Assembly (NCBI GenBank): GCA_900088475.1
Contig: FLMG01003874.1
Coordinates: 54,648-101,966 of the forward strand
Direction of reading: 5' to 3'
Length of the DNA: 47,319 nt
Origin: Hyphochytrium catenoides
Lineage: Eukaryota; Sar; Hyphochytriomycetes; Hyphochytriales; Hyphochytriaceae
Shown here: positions 12,045 to 22,940 of the stretch, in pieces
Position numbering within the stretch: position 1 is the first letter of the stretch
How the letters are laid out: every line of letters begins with the position of its first letter
Made by a program: the position numbers and the translations under genes
Notes under the pieces: generated by a model
The model's input: the letters and a program-made list of their open reading frames with translations, nothing else
Told to the model about the DNA's origin: nothing
Database searches by the model: none

Positions 12045-13119
12045 ATGGGCCAGAAGAGCTCTAAACCTTCTGAGGCAGCTGAGACGAGGACCAATGGGCG
12101 ACGACCTCCTCCTCGAAGACAGCAGAATCGACCTCGGGCAGCCGTATCTGATAAGGATAAAGCTATTCTGGAGCTGAAGGCTGCTAGAGACAAGGTCAAA
12201 AGGTACCAGATCCGGGTAAGCACTTCACCTCTATATGTGCCTCGGTGTGGCCTCAGCTAACGCAAGAAATAACAGCTAGAAAATGAAGTCAAAGCGCACA
12301 GAACCGAAGCAAAGATATTCCTTCACCAGAACGATAAGGTGCTACATGTTAACACTTATGCCTCATGGCCCATCCTGTGCCTGACTCGTCCTACGTAGAA
12401 AAAAGCCCTATTCCTGCTGAAAATCTCGAAATTCAAGGAAGGACAACTTGAGAAGTCGGATGCACAGCTGATGAACTTGCTTCAAATGGTGAACGTGCTT
12501 CTTAGGACTTGCTCGCAGCTGTTGTTACTCATATCAAGCGCTCTCTGAAGGTTGAGACCATAGAATATGAAGAGACGCAGCTGCAAGTGGTCAATGGTCT
12601 AGATGCGGCAAACAAGGTTCTGAAGATGATCCACGAAGTAAGCCAACACCAAGAAAGTTGAAATTAGCTCTTATGATGACAAACATGTGTCTACGGGCAG
12701 GTCATGTCCCCTGAACGAGTAGAAGAAGTGATGGAAGATATGCGGGAGCAAAGTGAGATGGTGCAGGTAAGAAGAAGATAGATCTCGTTCTGCTTTTTGA
12801 GACCAACATCTGTTTCAGGAGATCAACGAGATTTTGGGTTCAAGCCTTACACATGAGGATGAAGAAGATATTCTGGCGGAGCTAGAGGAGATGGAGCATG
12901 CGGAGCAGGCTCAAGAGCATGCTGCGCCGGAAGCAATGCTGGATTTACCCCTTGCGCCGTCCGCCCCATTACAAGTAGCCAACACTGCTAATGGTATGAG
13001 ACTCTATGAATGTTAGGATGTGTCAGTGAGACGATGAAGTGCTGAGCTATGACCCCGTAGGACCTATACGACCCCCAAAGACTGCCGCGCAGAAAAAGAA
13101 GCTGGTCGCCGCATCATGA
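12045..13119 (+). CDS. VPS20: ESCRT-III subunit Vps20/CHMP6 (7 exons)
   Basis: ESCRT-III subunit that nucleates Snf7 filaments during multivesicular body sorting and membrane scission. Exons are 12045-12215, 12276-12338, 12399-12488, 12551-12637, 12701-12766, 12819-12993 and 13061-13119, giving about 236 residues. All introns are 52-67 nt with GT-AG ends. The N-terminus MGQKSSKPS is a good myristoylation signal, a hallmark of CHMP6. It is followed by a basic stretch and SDKDKAILELKAARDKVKRY, matching the DKAILQLKxxRDKL signature. The central helices (ALFLLKISKFKEGQLEK, VETIEYEETQLQVVNGL, NKVLKMIHEVMSPERVEEVM) and the acidic regulatory C-terminal region (EEDILAELEEME) follow the Snf7-fold order. 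Vps20-type was chosen over Snf7 itself because of the myristoylation signal and the DKAIL motif. Confidence 0.9.
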
Positions 13120-14834
13120 CGTCGTTCGGCACTTCCAGCGACAATATCTTCTTCTACATCATGGGCAACTCTTCAAGGATATGTTGAGAAGACCCCTTCC
13201 ATTTTGTTTGGACTGGGAGTAAGGGGGAGGGTTTTTCCTCCGTGCCTAGAGCCCTACTCTACTTTATGACACAGCCCACCATCTGTCACTAGCTCTGAGC
13301 AATGCATTGCTATGCATGGCTGTTGCATGTACTGTCGTACTGCGAGACCTCTCGTATCGCCGTTGCTAGTGGGAAGGTATGCGATCGTGTGAAACTCTTT
13401 ATCCCTGGGTCGTATGAACAGCTGCGTTTAGATAGTGTTTGCATGAATTTAGCGCAATAACGCAAACAATAGCCTTGTGGTACGGTGAGCTACTTACTGT
13501 ACAGTCTAATATGCCCTTGACCCATTTATGCAAAGTGCCAAGGGTTCCACCTGGTATGCCTTCAAGTGAATGGACGTGTCATCAAGATGTCCTACTCTTT
13601 CTATAGGTCTCTTCTGAGACTCCACTTTCAACTGACGCATAGAAGCGTTATCTCACTTCCTTGCTCCTAGGATGCTATTCTTGGAATAGGCCACCATGAT
13701 TGGGCGAATCTGCAAATGCTACCAGTGATCGTTTGTTTCAGCCACATAAACACCAGGCTCTCTGAAGCTTGATAGAGATTGGGCTTCAGTGGGTGATGGG
13801 TATGAAGAGTGCGTTACTAGGATTTAGAGAACATCCTCAAGGAGGAGGAGAGATCGTTGCATTCTTTGATCGAGAGACACTAATAAGGGCCCAGCTTTAC
13901 TTACACATGTGCTTCGGGTTGCCTCTAACTGCTAATTAGTTGGCTCGCTTTCCAGAACCTCGCTTGTCTTTGCTGGCCTGGTAGGCTTGCCTTGAATCCA
14001 AAGTAGGAAACAGGGTTGAGGAACATTATAATGAGAAATGCCATCCAAGGACACAGGGACTAGTTCTACAGCTGAATAGGTGGCGATGAAATTAGTTGCA
14101 TCGCGCGATCTCTTTTCGGGAAAAGGGGTTTCCTGCCTGCTCTCCTTTTTTGCCCGTCAATTTTATGAGAAAAGTACTGCATTCGCTTTCTCTACCAGTG
14201 ATCCAGTGGACTTCTTGGGATGTACAGTCCGGCCTCTGGTCTAAGGATGCCTTTGGTAGTTCTATGCCCTCTCCAGCTGGAAGATACGGAATTAGCAGGA
14301 GCTGAGAGTTGAGCTGAGGCTGTAAGTTCACCTGTGACATAGAGTGACCCTACTACTACCGTTTTAGTTGCTGTGGTTAGGAAGAATGAAATGCTTTAGT
14401 ACTAAACTACCACTTTAACAGATGTTCGGTTTCCCAAAGGTCTATGATCTGAATACAGTCACCTACCCTACAATCGGCTCCAGACGCCAGAACTCCAAAA
14501 CGTCAATAGATGAGGACGAAGGATCAGCGGTGTGTCTGTTTGGCTGACGGCAGTAGAACTACCTGCCTGCCTTTTGGTGCAATACAACTTCGAGAAGAGA
14601 TAGACACTTTGTTTGAGGCCTAGTAGTCAGTCATACAGTCCCTCTTCTTAGGTCAGTCACAAGCAGTAGAGCGACTCCCCCTTTGTGGCTGCTACTCCGT
14701 TCTCCTCATTGGATTTCCTAGCATTGCCAACCTAGAACCGTCCAGTGCGCTTGGGTTTTAGTCCTTCATGAGTCTGTCTGGTCTTCGGCAAGATAAACAG
14801 GAGCCCATTTGTGGTGTCTGTGTCGGTGCTACTA

Positions 14835-14888
14835 GTAGGCGGCAGCACTGGATAGTCGCAGGTAGGCGGCAGCACTGGATAGTCGCAG
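14835..14888. repeat. Perfect tandem duplication, 2 x 27 bp
   Basis: Two adjacent identical copies, 14835-14861 and 14862-14888, each beginning gtaggcggcagcactgg. They lie outside any recognised gene. The identity implies a recent slippage or duplication event. Confidence 0.9.
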
Positions 14889-14986
14889 CTTCTGTTGCTG
14901 TTGTGCTGAATTTTGAACCGAAATGATCTTTATTTAGCTGCTATTGCTACTACTCAGAAACAGCTACTCGCCTTTGACAATGCTGT

Positions 14987-15014
14987 GCAATGGTGGCAAT
15001 GCAATGGTGGCAAT
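14987..15014. repeat. Tandem duplication, 2 x 14 bp
   Basis: Two copies of gcaatggtggcaat at 14987-15000 and 15001-15014, followed by a partial third copy (ggcaggg). Minisatellite-like spacer sequence. Confidence 0.85.
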
Positions 15015-15323
15015 GGCAGGGTGCTCGCTTGTGCTTTACCGGTTCATGGAGTACCTTTGCAGTAGCCCCATAGTTCTATAGAGAGAACTAGTGATGATGA
15101 TAAGAGTAATAAGACGCCAGATACGTACGGACGGACTACTTACCGTACGGCATCACTGGCGTGAAGGCCATATTGTCTCTCTACTCCTTCCGACTCTCTA
15201 TCGTGGTGCTCCACAGTTTAGTGACCCCTACGCCCTCTTTTACACCGTATAAGTACCAAGGACCAAGTGCCGCGCACAAACTTCACTCATAATAGGAAAG
15301 CTTGACGACTTGAGGATGTGTCC

Positions 15324-17489
15324 ATGCTAACTATCAGCACGGGTCTTTGCTTCTTGCTCCTACTCTGTACCGGTCATTGGGCCATCCCCACAGTAGCGAA
15401 CGGACTACTCGATAATATTGATCACTTTCTAACTTCCCACCTTAGCGCCAAGGCCCACAAAATCCAAGGGCAAGAACAGAAAAACTCCTTGTACCAGGAC
15501 GCCTTAGGTTTGTGCATGATGGGGCTGACCATTGCTAGCCTGCGAGCAAGCCTCCAGATTGCACTGTTTCTTCTGGCGACACAGCAAACGTCTGGACTCA
15601 CCTACGCTAGCCAGCCTCCCTCCGGCATCTTGGGGAAATATCTTAGCTGTGAACAGACTGAAGGATCAGATACTTCTCTGATTGTCACAACGGGTGTACA
15701 ATTCTCTAAGGATAGCATCCCCAACGTGCCCGTGATCGCGACATTTCCTGCACCCATTGAGCTGGTTGAAGGCAAGAATGACCTGAATAGAGTAAAATAC
15801 CTAAGTGCCTCTAGTGTCTACATCTCACTGCAGCCAGGGCAACACATGGCAGGCACAATGGTGAGATTCAAGGGCGAGCATAAATACAGGTGCGAGAACC
15901 ATGTGGTAGTGCCACCAATTGATATGGAGAAGATGTTCCACCTCCATCAAGGGCCAGCATTAGCTTCCTCTGCGTCCTCCCTCCTGACGACTCCTGATAC
16001 CACGGCTACCACAGCCATCCAGTCTGGCAGTGGAGATCTTGCGTCACCTGGACCTAACGTGGCTAAAGTAGAAGTAAGGTCCTCTGTCACACCTCAAGTC
16101 AACACTGTGACGACGAGGAGCCAGTCCTCAATGGATGCGAGCTCCTCTACGCCCTTAGCCAAGGGACCCTATGACGGGATCCCTTTGGTGACTCCACCAA
16201 TTATTAAAGATGGCACAAGCAAAACGGTTCCTGCCGCAAGCTCGCAGCTGGTCATAAGCGCAGGTAGTGTTGCTCCTGCGAGCCCACATGCCTCCGGTGT
16301 GATCGGGTTGGAGAGATTTATTACCTGCCATCCCGGCAAAGGAGCAAATGACCCTTTTGACATTAGCATCGGTGTCACCTTTGCAAAGAGTGAGATACCC
16401 AAGGGACCAGTTGTGGCTAAATTTCCTACCTCCATTCAGCTGGTGCCCGGGAAAAGTTCCAATAACTTCGCCCAGGCTCTTGGAACAGATTCTGTCCAAT
16501 TTGTTCCGAAGCCTGACAGTGACAACGCAATCACAGTGAGGTTTGTTGGGAAGCATGACTACAAATGTCAGGACTTCATGGTGGTCCCTCCAATCAAGGC
16601 AGACAGACTGTACCAGCTAGCGGCGGCAGCGGGGTCCCCAGCGACAAAGAATGACATAACTCCGGACTCCCTCCTTATGGGAGAGTCACCATCGAGCTCA
16701 GTTGGCGGCAAATATGTAGGCATTGCGGATAGCGGTGGACCTACTGGACAAATAGGGGAGGAAATTGAAACTGATATTGGCAGCGCAGCAGTGGAGGACA
16801 CTGCGGTCGGTGACGTATCCATCAAGAAGGTTTCTCAGCCTACTCCTAATCCTGAGTTTACACTCCCTGTGGCTTCTGCTGCTCCAACATCTTACACCGC
16901 CAGTGTGATAGTCGGTGAACAAGACAAGTGTTGGGAGTCTAGAAGAGGGGCAGCCACAATCGTACGGGCGGCACTCAGCCCGATGCCACGCAAGGAGCTT
17001 GGCCTACCTGTGATGAAGCTGAGTTTCTCTACTCCTGTCATCTTTGAGTCCGTTTGGGGGGGCACAGCAATCAATCACGTTTCTTCACCAACCACTTGCC
17101 TGAGCCTCACCCTTCAGGAGTATCAGCCTAGCGTGGGAGCTGTCATCATCATTCCTGACGCCAAGTGTGACGCCTCTGGGGCGATTTCAGTGAAACTTGC
17201 GAAGCCTACCATCTCCTTCTCGCCTGGAGACAACAGCAGCCCTAGCTCGCCCCCAGCAGCAGTCGTCGCTTCTGAGACCAGACCACCCGCAAGCCCTTCA
17301 CCAGTCCCAGCTCAAGCATCGTCTCCCGCTGAGCCCCTGGGCTCTAAGGTCCAACCTCAAGGCCAACCAATAGATATCGCTACAAGCAACGTGATTGCAG
17401 CAGCTCCGATGGCTCAAACAAGCTATAATGGCTCTGCTTGGCTAGATAACTCTAGTGGTCCTGCTAAGAAGTTCCGTAGGCTACGTTAG
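15324..17489 (+). CDS. Secreted or surface protein with repeated two-cysteine domains
   Basis: Single-exon protein of about 721 residues with no family I recognise. ATG 15324 is preferred because it opens a good signal peptide (MLTISTGLCFLLLLCTGHW). A second hydrophobic segment lies around residues 60-80. Two copies of a domain of about 105 residues occur near nt 15630-15960 and 16305-16620. Each has a Cys near the start (YLSCEQ, FITCHP), a V-F-K/AKxxIPxxPV segment, an FPxxIxLVxGK segment, a second Cys (KYRCEN, DYKCQD) and a VVPPI end. A more divergent third copy with Cys (DKCWES, TTCLSL, DAKCDAS) follows near 16920-17230. Ser/Thr/Pro-rich linkers suggest O-glycosylated spacers. No C-terminal membrane anchor is evident; the tail is basic. 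Confidence 0.7.
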   Translation: MLTISTGLCFLLLLCTGHWAIPTVANGLLDNIDHFLTSHLSAKAHKIQGQEQKNSLYQDALGLCMMGLTIASLRASLQIALFLLATQQTSGLTYASQPPSGILGKYLSCEQTEGSDTSLIVTTGVQFSKDSIPNVPVIATFPAPIELVEGKNDLNRVKYLSASSVYISLQPGQHMAGTMVRFKGEHKYRCENHVVVPPIDMEKMFHLHQGPALASSASSLLTTPDTTATTAIQSGSGDLASPGPNVAKVEVRSSVTPQVNTVTTRSQSSMDASSSTPLAKGPYDGIPLVTPPIIKDGTSKTVPAASSQLVISAGSVAPASPHASGVIGLERFITCHPGKGANDPFDISIGVTFAKSEIPKGPVVAKFPTSIQLVPGKSSNNFAQALGTDSVQFVPKPDSDNAITVRFVGKHDYKCQDFMVVPPIKADRLYQLAAAAGSPATKNDITPDSLLMGESPSSSVGGKYVGIADSGGPTGQIGEEIETDIGSAAVEDTAVGDVSIKKVSQPTPNPEFTLPVASAAPTSYTASVIVGEQDKCWESRRGAATIVRAALSPMPRKELGLPVMKLSFSTPVIFESVWGGTAINHVSSPTTCLSLTLQEYQPSVGAVIIIPDAKCDASGAISVKLAKPTISFSPGDNSSPSSPPAAVVASETRPPASPSPVPAQASSPAEPLGSKVQPQGQPIDIATSNVIAAAPMAQTSYNGSAWLDNSSGPAKKFRRLR

Positions 17490-17688
17490 GCCATTCAGCT
17501 TATCGTTTCTTGTTTGTCATTTAAAGTCCCATAAGTGCCATCGTCCAACTATCAGTAGCGACGCCTTTAGTCGTTTTTATATCTACTGCTGACTTTGCAG
17601 TCAACTAACTCTGAAGCATGTCGAACGCAAACAATAACACCTGAGTACCGTTCTCTCTTCGACGAGACCCAAGTCACAGAAGGGAAAC

Positions 17689-18834
17689 TTAAGTGGTCAT
17701 ATCCTCTTCGCGGTGGACCTGTCTCCATTTGCGGGCGATGTAGTCGCCAAAAGTCGTTTTTGTTAAGGATCTGGCTTGTTCTAAGGTTGTTAATTTTCTT
17801 GGGGTGCTTACTTCTTGACCGTTGCTCCTAGTCTGGCCCTGGTCTTCAAAGAGGCTGTAGTTGTTTAGCGAATTCCACACTTCGTCGGAAGTATCTGTCA
17901 GTAGCGGAATCTTGCTGTGGTAGGAGGGGTAGTAAAAGAAGACAGCAGAATATCGATGAATCTGGCTAAGGTCAACTCTATGTAACGGGGACTTGAACTT
18001 TCCACCAGTAAGCAGAGAGAGGTAATCCCCGCAGTTTACAAGCAGTGCATCCTCGACCGGAGACACTTCACGCCACACGCCTTCCACATAAGCTCGTAAC
18101 CCAGTAACTGTTGCTTGTTGAGCAATGAGAGTGAGAAAGCCCCAGTCGGTGTGAGGACTGGAGCCAATCCTCTCTCCATCAAAGGGAATCGACTGGGCCT
18201 CTCCAATCGGGAAATAATGGAAGAGCCGCATGAGGGAAATCGTGTCGCCGCCATCGCAGTACTCCTCGAAGAAGCACTCCTCTTTGCCGAGGGCTAAAGC
18301 CAGACTTCTTGTGATGCCCAACGCCACAAAACAGAGTTTCTCATACAGATCAATCATGGTACGCTTCCATTCCGCAACCCTAAAGTTCTCGACACATTGT
18401 TGGTCCGGCCAGCAGTTGTCTCCTTGAAGGGAGTTAAATGATGGCGGCCGGTTCTTGCCCTCCCAATCATAGCCGTAAGAGAACGCCTCTTTGACCTCTA
18501 GTCTGGAGGAGCCACTCTCTCCTCCAACTTTGATGTAGCCACGAGTTAAGCCTTCACTAACGCTATTCAAGAGAATAGCCTCCTTCACCGCGGCTGGCAA
18601 ATCAAAAAAGGCTTTGGCTTGACGGATGACGTTTCCAAGGTAACCGGGAGGGAAGAGGGAAGAAGCGGAAACATAGAGGAAGCCATAGCTTGAGGAGGCC
18701 TTGAATATTCGAGCTGCAGCAGAGCTCTTCAGTGTGAACTGCTCATCGGTGGCACTTCCTGGTGACAGGAAGGAGGATATGTCGACCGTAGGGATCTGTA
18801 GGGCATCTGGCTTTATATCTTCTACTTGACTCAT
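17689..18834 (-). CDS. 2-oxoglutarate/Fe(II)-dependent dioxygenase, isopenicillin-N-synthase-like
   Basis: Complete single-exon protein of 381 residues. It starts at ATG 18832-18834 and ends at 17689. The N-terminal DIOX_N region has IPTVDISSFL near residue 14. The catalytic core has SPHTDWGFLTLIAQ (HxD iron ligands), then LLVNCGDYLSLLTGGKFKSP, the distal iron His in LHRVDL, and RYSAVFFYYPS with the Arg-x-Ser pair that binds 2-oxoglutarate. This is the plant/fungal/bacterial IPNS-like superfamily, whose members hydroxylate or desaturate small molecules. The substrate cannot be predicted. The gene converges on the secreted-protein gene upstream, with about 200 bases between stop codons. All residues needed for activity are present. 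Confidence 0.9.
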   Translation of the reverse strand: MSQVEDIKPDALQIPTVDISSFLSPGSATDEQFTLKSSAAARIFKASSSYGFLYVSASSLFPPGYLGNVIRQAKAFFDLPAAVKEAILLNSVSEGLTRGYIKVGGESGSSRLEVKEAFSYGYDWEGKNRPPSFNSLQGDNCWPDQQCVENFRVAEWKRTMIDLYEKLCFVALGITRSLALALGKEECFFEEYCDGGDTISLMRLFHYFPIGEAQSIPFDGERIGSSPHTDWGFLTLIAQQATVTGLRAYVEGVWREVSPVEDALLVNCGDYLSLLTGGKFKSPLHRVDLSQIHRYSAVFFYYPSYHSKIPLLTDTSDEVWNSLNNYSLFEDQGQTRSNGQEVSTPRKLTTLEQARSLTKTTFGDYIARKWRQVHREEDMTT

Positions 18835-19760
18835 CCAGGCAAGCTACTTGCACAAGGGCAGAGCGTTTGAGCTATCACAAGGCAATCGAAAGTAGACAGT
18901 CTTGGAACCCTTGCTGCTTGCACCGTTCGCGCGTTAGCCTTGCACCTTGCAGAACTCTCGAGGTGTTGACTGCATCGGCGTCTTGGTGCAAGTTGAACTA
19001 TCAGAAGCCAGCCGCGGCTGATGGACAGATGGACAGCTCAATATCCTTCCAGTAAGCAGTGTAGTAATCAGATATGGAATCACTAATGCTGACAGTGATC
19101 TATGCGTATCAGTAATCAAATGGCATGTCTGAGTCATTCAGAGTCTTCTTGGCTCGTTTTCTGTGGTTTGTAACTTTGTAATTTGGGCCTTCTCAACTAG
19201 TCCATAGTTCTACAGTACAGTCCTGAGGTGGAGAGAAGCTCCCCCCCATTCCACCAGATGGAGACTATTACTAGATACAGCGAAGGGTAAGAGATGGGAG
19301 AGCGGGCTTCCTGATGCGCATTATTACTGAAAGTAATACAGAGATGCGATCTGGGGCTCAGGCCGATCGCGGCTGGTCCTGGAATGTTAGGGCGCACAAT
19401 GGGGGAACGGCCTGCAGAAATGTTAGACAGAGTCTCTCTCTCTCACTCTTCCTTTCTTTCTGTGTTTTTCTACAGTAGAAAGAGGCTGAGGATGAGACCA
19501 GGGGACGGCGTTTGCCGCCCTGGCTGCCGCACCGCCTGAGCTTCACCCTGAGACTGCATTGAGCTTCTCACTGTATACAGATCCATCGACTTCCTGCCTC
19601 CTTGAGTGCGTCGGTTACAGAGCACTATAAGGCGGACAACTATCCTCCCGCTCTAGTGCAACCTTTATTGCAATGAAAGTACCAGTTGTTTAGGACTTCA
19701 ACCGAAAACGCCATCAGAGCCCGCATTTTCCCTTGCGTCTCGCCCGCGGTCTCCGCCATA
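18835..19760. other. Intergenic between divergent genes
   Basis: About 925 bases upstream of both the dioxygenase and the zinc-finger-like gene, with no supported coding region. It contains a TC-rich run near 19432-19460 and a copy of the dispersed ccatagttctac motif at 19202. Confidence 0.4.
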
Positions 19761-22700
19761 ATGGCCGGACAGTTAAGAGCTTCCGCGGATGTCTTCAAGG
19801 GAAAGCTCTTTGCTTTCCTTTACTTGGTCAACTACACGCGACCTTTGAATGAAAATGAACTCATGAACATAGAAGACAAGCCTGAAAATGACGTATCGGA
19901 ACCAAAGCCTACGACCTCCGTGGCTCCTCATGCATCCTCCCCGTGTGAATACCTGATTCCCGTCGTCATTCCGGTGCAGGACTTTCCTGACGACTACAGC
20001 GCCGTAGACCTCCATCACTTCATCAAAAAGAAGCTTCCTAGTCATCTCAACGTGGATTGCGTACGCATCTGGTGTCCGCTGAAGATTTCCAGCACTGCAG
20101 AAATCTTGCAGCTAGTGAGTGCCCTAATACTCTGTTACTGCTTTCTTTTTTTATTATCTGACCTTGCTCTGTTCAGGGAGATCATGAGAAGTTTGAGGTT
20201 AGAAGCAATGATTCTGCACAGATGGCCTTATGGTACCTACAGCTTCATCAGAGCACGCTTGTGAGGGGTGACGCTTTTAGAGAACACGATGGCTCCCGGA
20301 GAGAGGGTGCCCATTTGTGCCAGCCGATTCTCATTCTACAGCAGGCTAATTCTCCTCTTGGACTGACAGAAGATGAGTTTAACGCCCTGGATGTCTCAAT
20401 CTCGAGACGACACGTGGCTACCCCGCTTGCCAACACTCCTCGTACTTTGAAAAGGCCTAGCGGTTTGAAAAAAAAGGCCAAGACTCTAGTTAGACTTGAA
20501 GATGATAACGCTGTGAACGGCTCGGCTCCAATGCCCATCGAAGCTCCAGCTGCAGTAGATGACCTAACAACTGCGGTGAAGCTGCTAATTGCAAAGCTCA
20601 ATCTACCATCGGACACCGTAACCGTTGTCAGCCCAACGGAAGTCACATGTCAGCTGAGCCAGCCTGAAGGAGGTAAGTTCAAAGAAGCTAGCTACTAGCA
20701 TTAGTGAGCTCACCTTCTAACTATTGCTGACAGAGGGGAAGCGCCAGGAAACAGTCAAGTTCTCTGAAGGCCAGGGCGTCGAGGCTCTAGCCGCGTACCT
20801 GGAAAGCCACAATGTGCCGGGAGCCAATAGCGCCGCTCAAGAGGTTGCAGAGGAGATGGACAAAAGACGGTTGGGGGTGGAGGAGCCATCTGTGGACGTG
20901 AAGATGGAAATGGACGCTGCTTCTGGGGGAGAGCTTTCTGACCAAGAGTTTGACGACAAGAAGAGACAAAGGATGATTGCTAGAATTGTTGTCGACAACA
21001 AGATTCCAAGGGATCACTTCGTTCTTGTCAACCCGCATCTAGTGCAGTGCAAGTTTCCTATCTCAGATGGTGTTGTCTGTGATGGCAAATACAAGCTTGC
21101 GAGACCCTACGAATATCATGACTTCCTACGCCACTACAAGCGGCACACCAAGGATCCCGCATCTAAGGGTCCACGTAAGCGCAAGCGAAGTCCCAGTCCC
21201 TCTCCCGAGCCCGATCATGAAAGGAAAAGCAATGGGAAGCGGAGTCGGCTCAGCATTAAGTCGGATGATAATAGCAAACGAGGTCGCATTGGGCGCACTC
21301 TTGGTGAGAAGTTGTTAGGTTTTGAGATTCCTAGCGATGGCTTCGAGATAAAGAGCTCGGACTACGTCAAGTGCCTCTTCTGTGGCTCTATGATCAAGCT
21401 ATCAGTCCCCAACAGCACCACCAATTTCGTACGTCATTGGCGGCGCATCCACTACATGGATTTTGAGCGTGACTCTCAAGCTATTGAGTCCGAGATTCGG
21501 AAAGGGAAGAAGGCCAAAGCTGTGAAAAAATTGAAGGAGCTGATGATGAAGGTCAACATACCAACCGCAAGGTTCAGGATCCTGGATGAGAACAGGATCG
21601 CTTGCCTGTACTCTGACGAACACGGCGATGGTCACTCCAAGTGCGACGAGCAGATAGACTTTACCAGAGCGATGGATGTGATGAGGTTTCTTAAGCATGT
21701 CTTCTCTATGCACAAGGGAGGAGAGCCAGGGATGGGTGGCGGCAAGAGGAAGAGCTCCAAGCGCGAACGTGAAGGCAAGGACGAGAATGGTTCTCAAGAG
21801 TCATCCTCTGAGAGCGGAAGCGGTACGAGTGAGGAGTCTTCTGGTGATGAGGAGAGCGGAACAGAAGGTAGCGAGGAGTCTTCCAGTGAAGGTAATGCTG
21901 ATAGCGATAATGAGCTTGACTCCCAGCGGAGTCAATCTTCTCCTGAGGAAGAAGAGGCTGAAGAGAGTGATGAAAGGAAGCGGAAAAGAGCTGAAAAGAT
22001 GACAAATCTGATTGCCAAGAGAGACATTCCCGTGGAGCACTTCAAGATTGTTAGCTCCAAGGTTGTGGAGTGCCGATACATGGTTGATGGCCAGCCCTGC
22101 GGTAGACCTATCAGGGCGCCGATCAGCAACTTTGTGTCGCACTATAAGCGCATGCATTTGCAAGAGAAGCCTCCTGCTCCGATGCCCAAGGACCAGAAGA
22201 GCATGATATTGGAGTTGTTTGAGTCTGGGATCCCAAAGGGAGCGTACAAGATTGTCGATGAGAAATCTATCAAGTGCCAGTATGAATTGGAAAGTGGAGT
22301 TCTTTGTGGCCGTGTCATCAATCTGCAGAAGCCTTACAACGTGAGAAATTTCATCGGGCACTTCGCCACCCACTCCAAGGTACCCTTCCCTGCGGGGTCA
22401 GATGACGATTTCGAAGGCATGCAGGAGGCTGAATCTCGGCCCAAGCCAAAGGCTGAAGAGACCCCTGTGAAGGATGAGAATGAGACCGCTCCCGTACAAG
22501 AGCAACCTCAGGCGCCGGAGGCATCCTCAGCATCGGATAGTCCGCTTGAGGCTGCCATCGTTGCCTCTGGCATCCCTTCAAATCACTTCAACATAATGAG
22601 CGGCAGCTTGATCGTGTGCAAGTTTTCTCAAAGTGGTGGTCAACCTTGCAATGTGCAGATGAAGATGTCCGGTGTGGATAAGGTTGCTCGCTTTATCCAC

Positions 22701-22940
22701 CACTATAACTACTACCACCTCGCCAACCTCGTCAAGCCCATCCACACATCCCTCGTCAAGGCAATGGTTCCATCTAACGCTTTCTTCATCACCAATCGAG
22801 GTGAGGTGGTGCGGTGCGATGCAGAGGTGAACGGGACACCTTGTGGCCAAGTCTTTAAGACCGTTGATGGGGCTGTTCCAGACCTCGTCGAGCACTATAA
22901 CAAGGAACATCGATCGGGAGCGGGGTCTCTGGAAAGCTAG
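19761..22940 (+). CDS. Large protein with tandem CCHH zinc-binding-like units (3 exons)
   Basis: Exons 19761-20114, 20177-20672 and 20734-22940 join in frame to about 1018 residues (introns 62 and 61 nt). The first 250 residues resemble nothing I know. Exon 3 holds about seven diverged copies of a unit of 45-60 residues: IPxxxF-x-I/V, then V-x-C, C after 2-14 residues, and a closing F-x-x-H-x3-4-H, as in EYHDFLRHYKRHT, NFVRHWRRIHY, NFVSHYKRMH, NFIGHFATHS, RFIHHYNYYH and DLVEHYNKEH. These look like C2H2/BED-type zinc-binding units. A partial copy without His spans exons 2-3. A long acidic Ser/Glu linker (about 21787-21985) and basic patches (KRKRSPSPSPEP) suggest a nuclear protein. DNA binding is inference. 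Confidence 0.75.

Larger units (their letters stand above)
13120..15323. other. Intergenic with two short tandem duplications
   Basis: About 2.2 kb without a supported gene. It carries a perfect 2 x 27 bp tandem duplication (14835-14888) and a 2 x 14 bp duplication (14987-15014). A 7-bp inverted repeat (tagttct/agaacta) lies near 15072-15091, upstream of the secreted-protein gene. Confidence 0.4.

Noticed and set aside
14092-14340. 82-codon minus ORF starting with ATG
   Set aside because: No motif and an equally long ORF on the other strand; probably chance.
21801-22373. 190-codon minus ORF
   Set aside because: Antisense shadow of the zinc-finger-like gene; it has no motif of its own, while the plus strand shows repeated domains.
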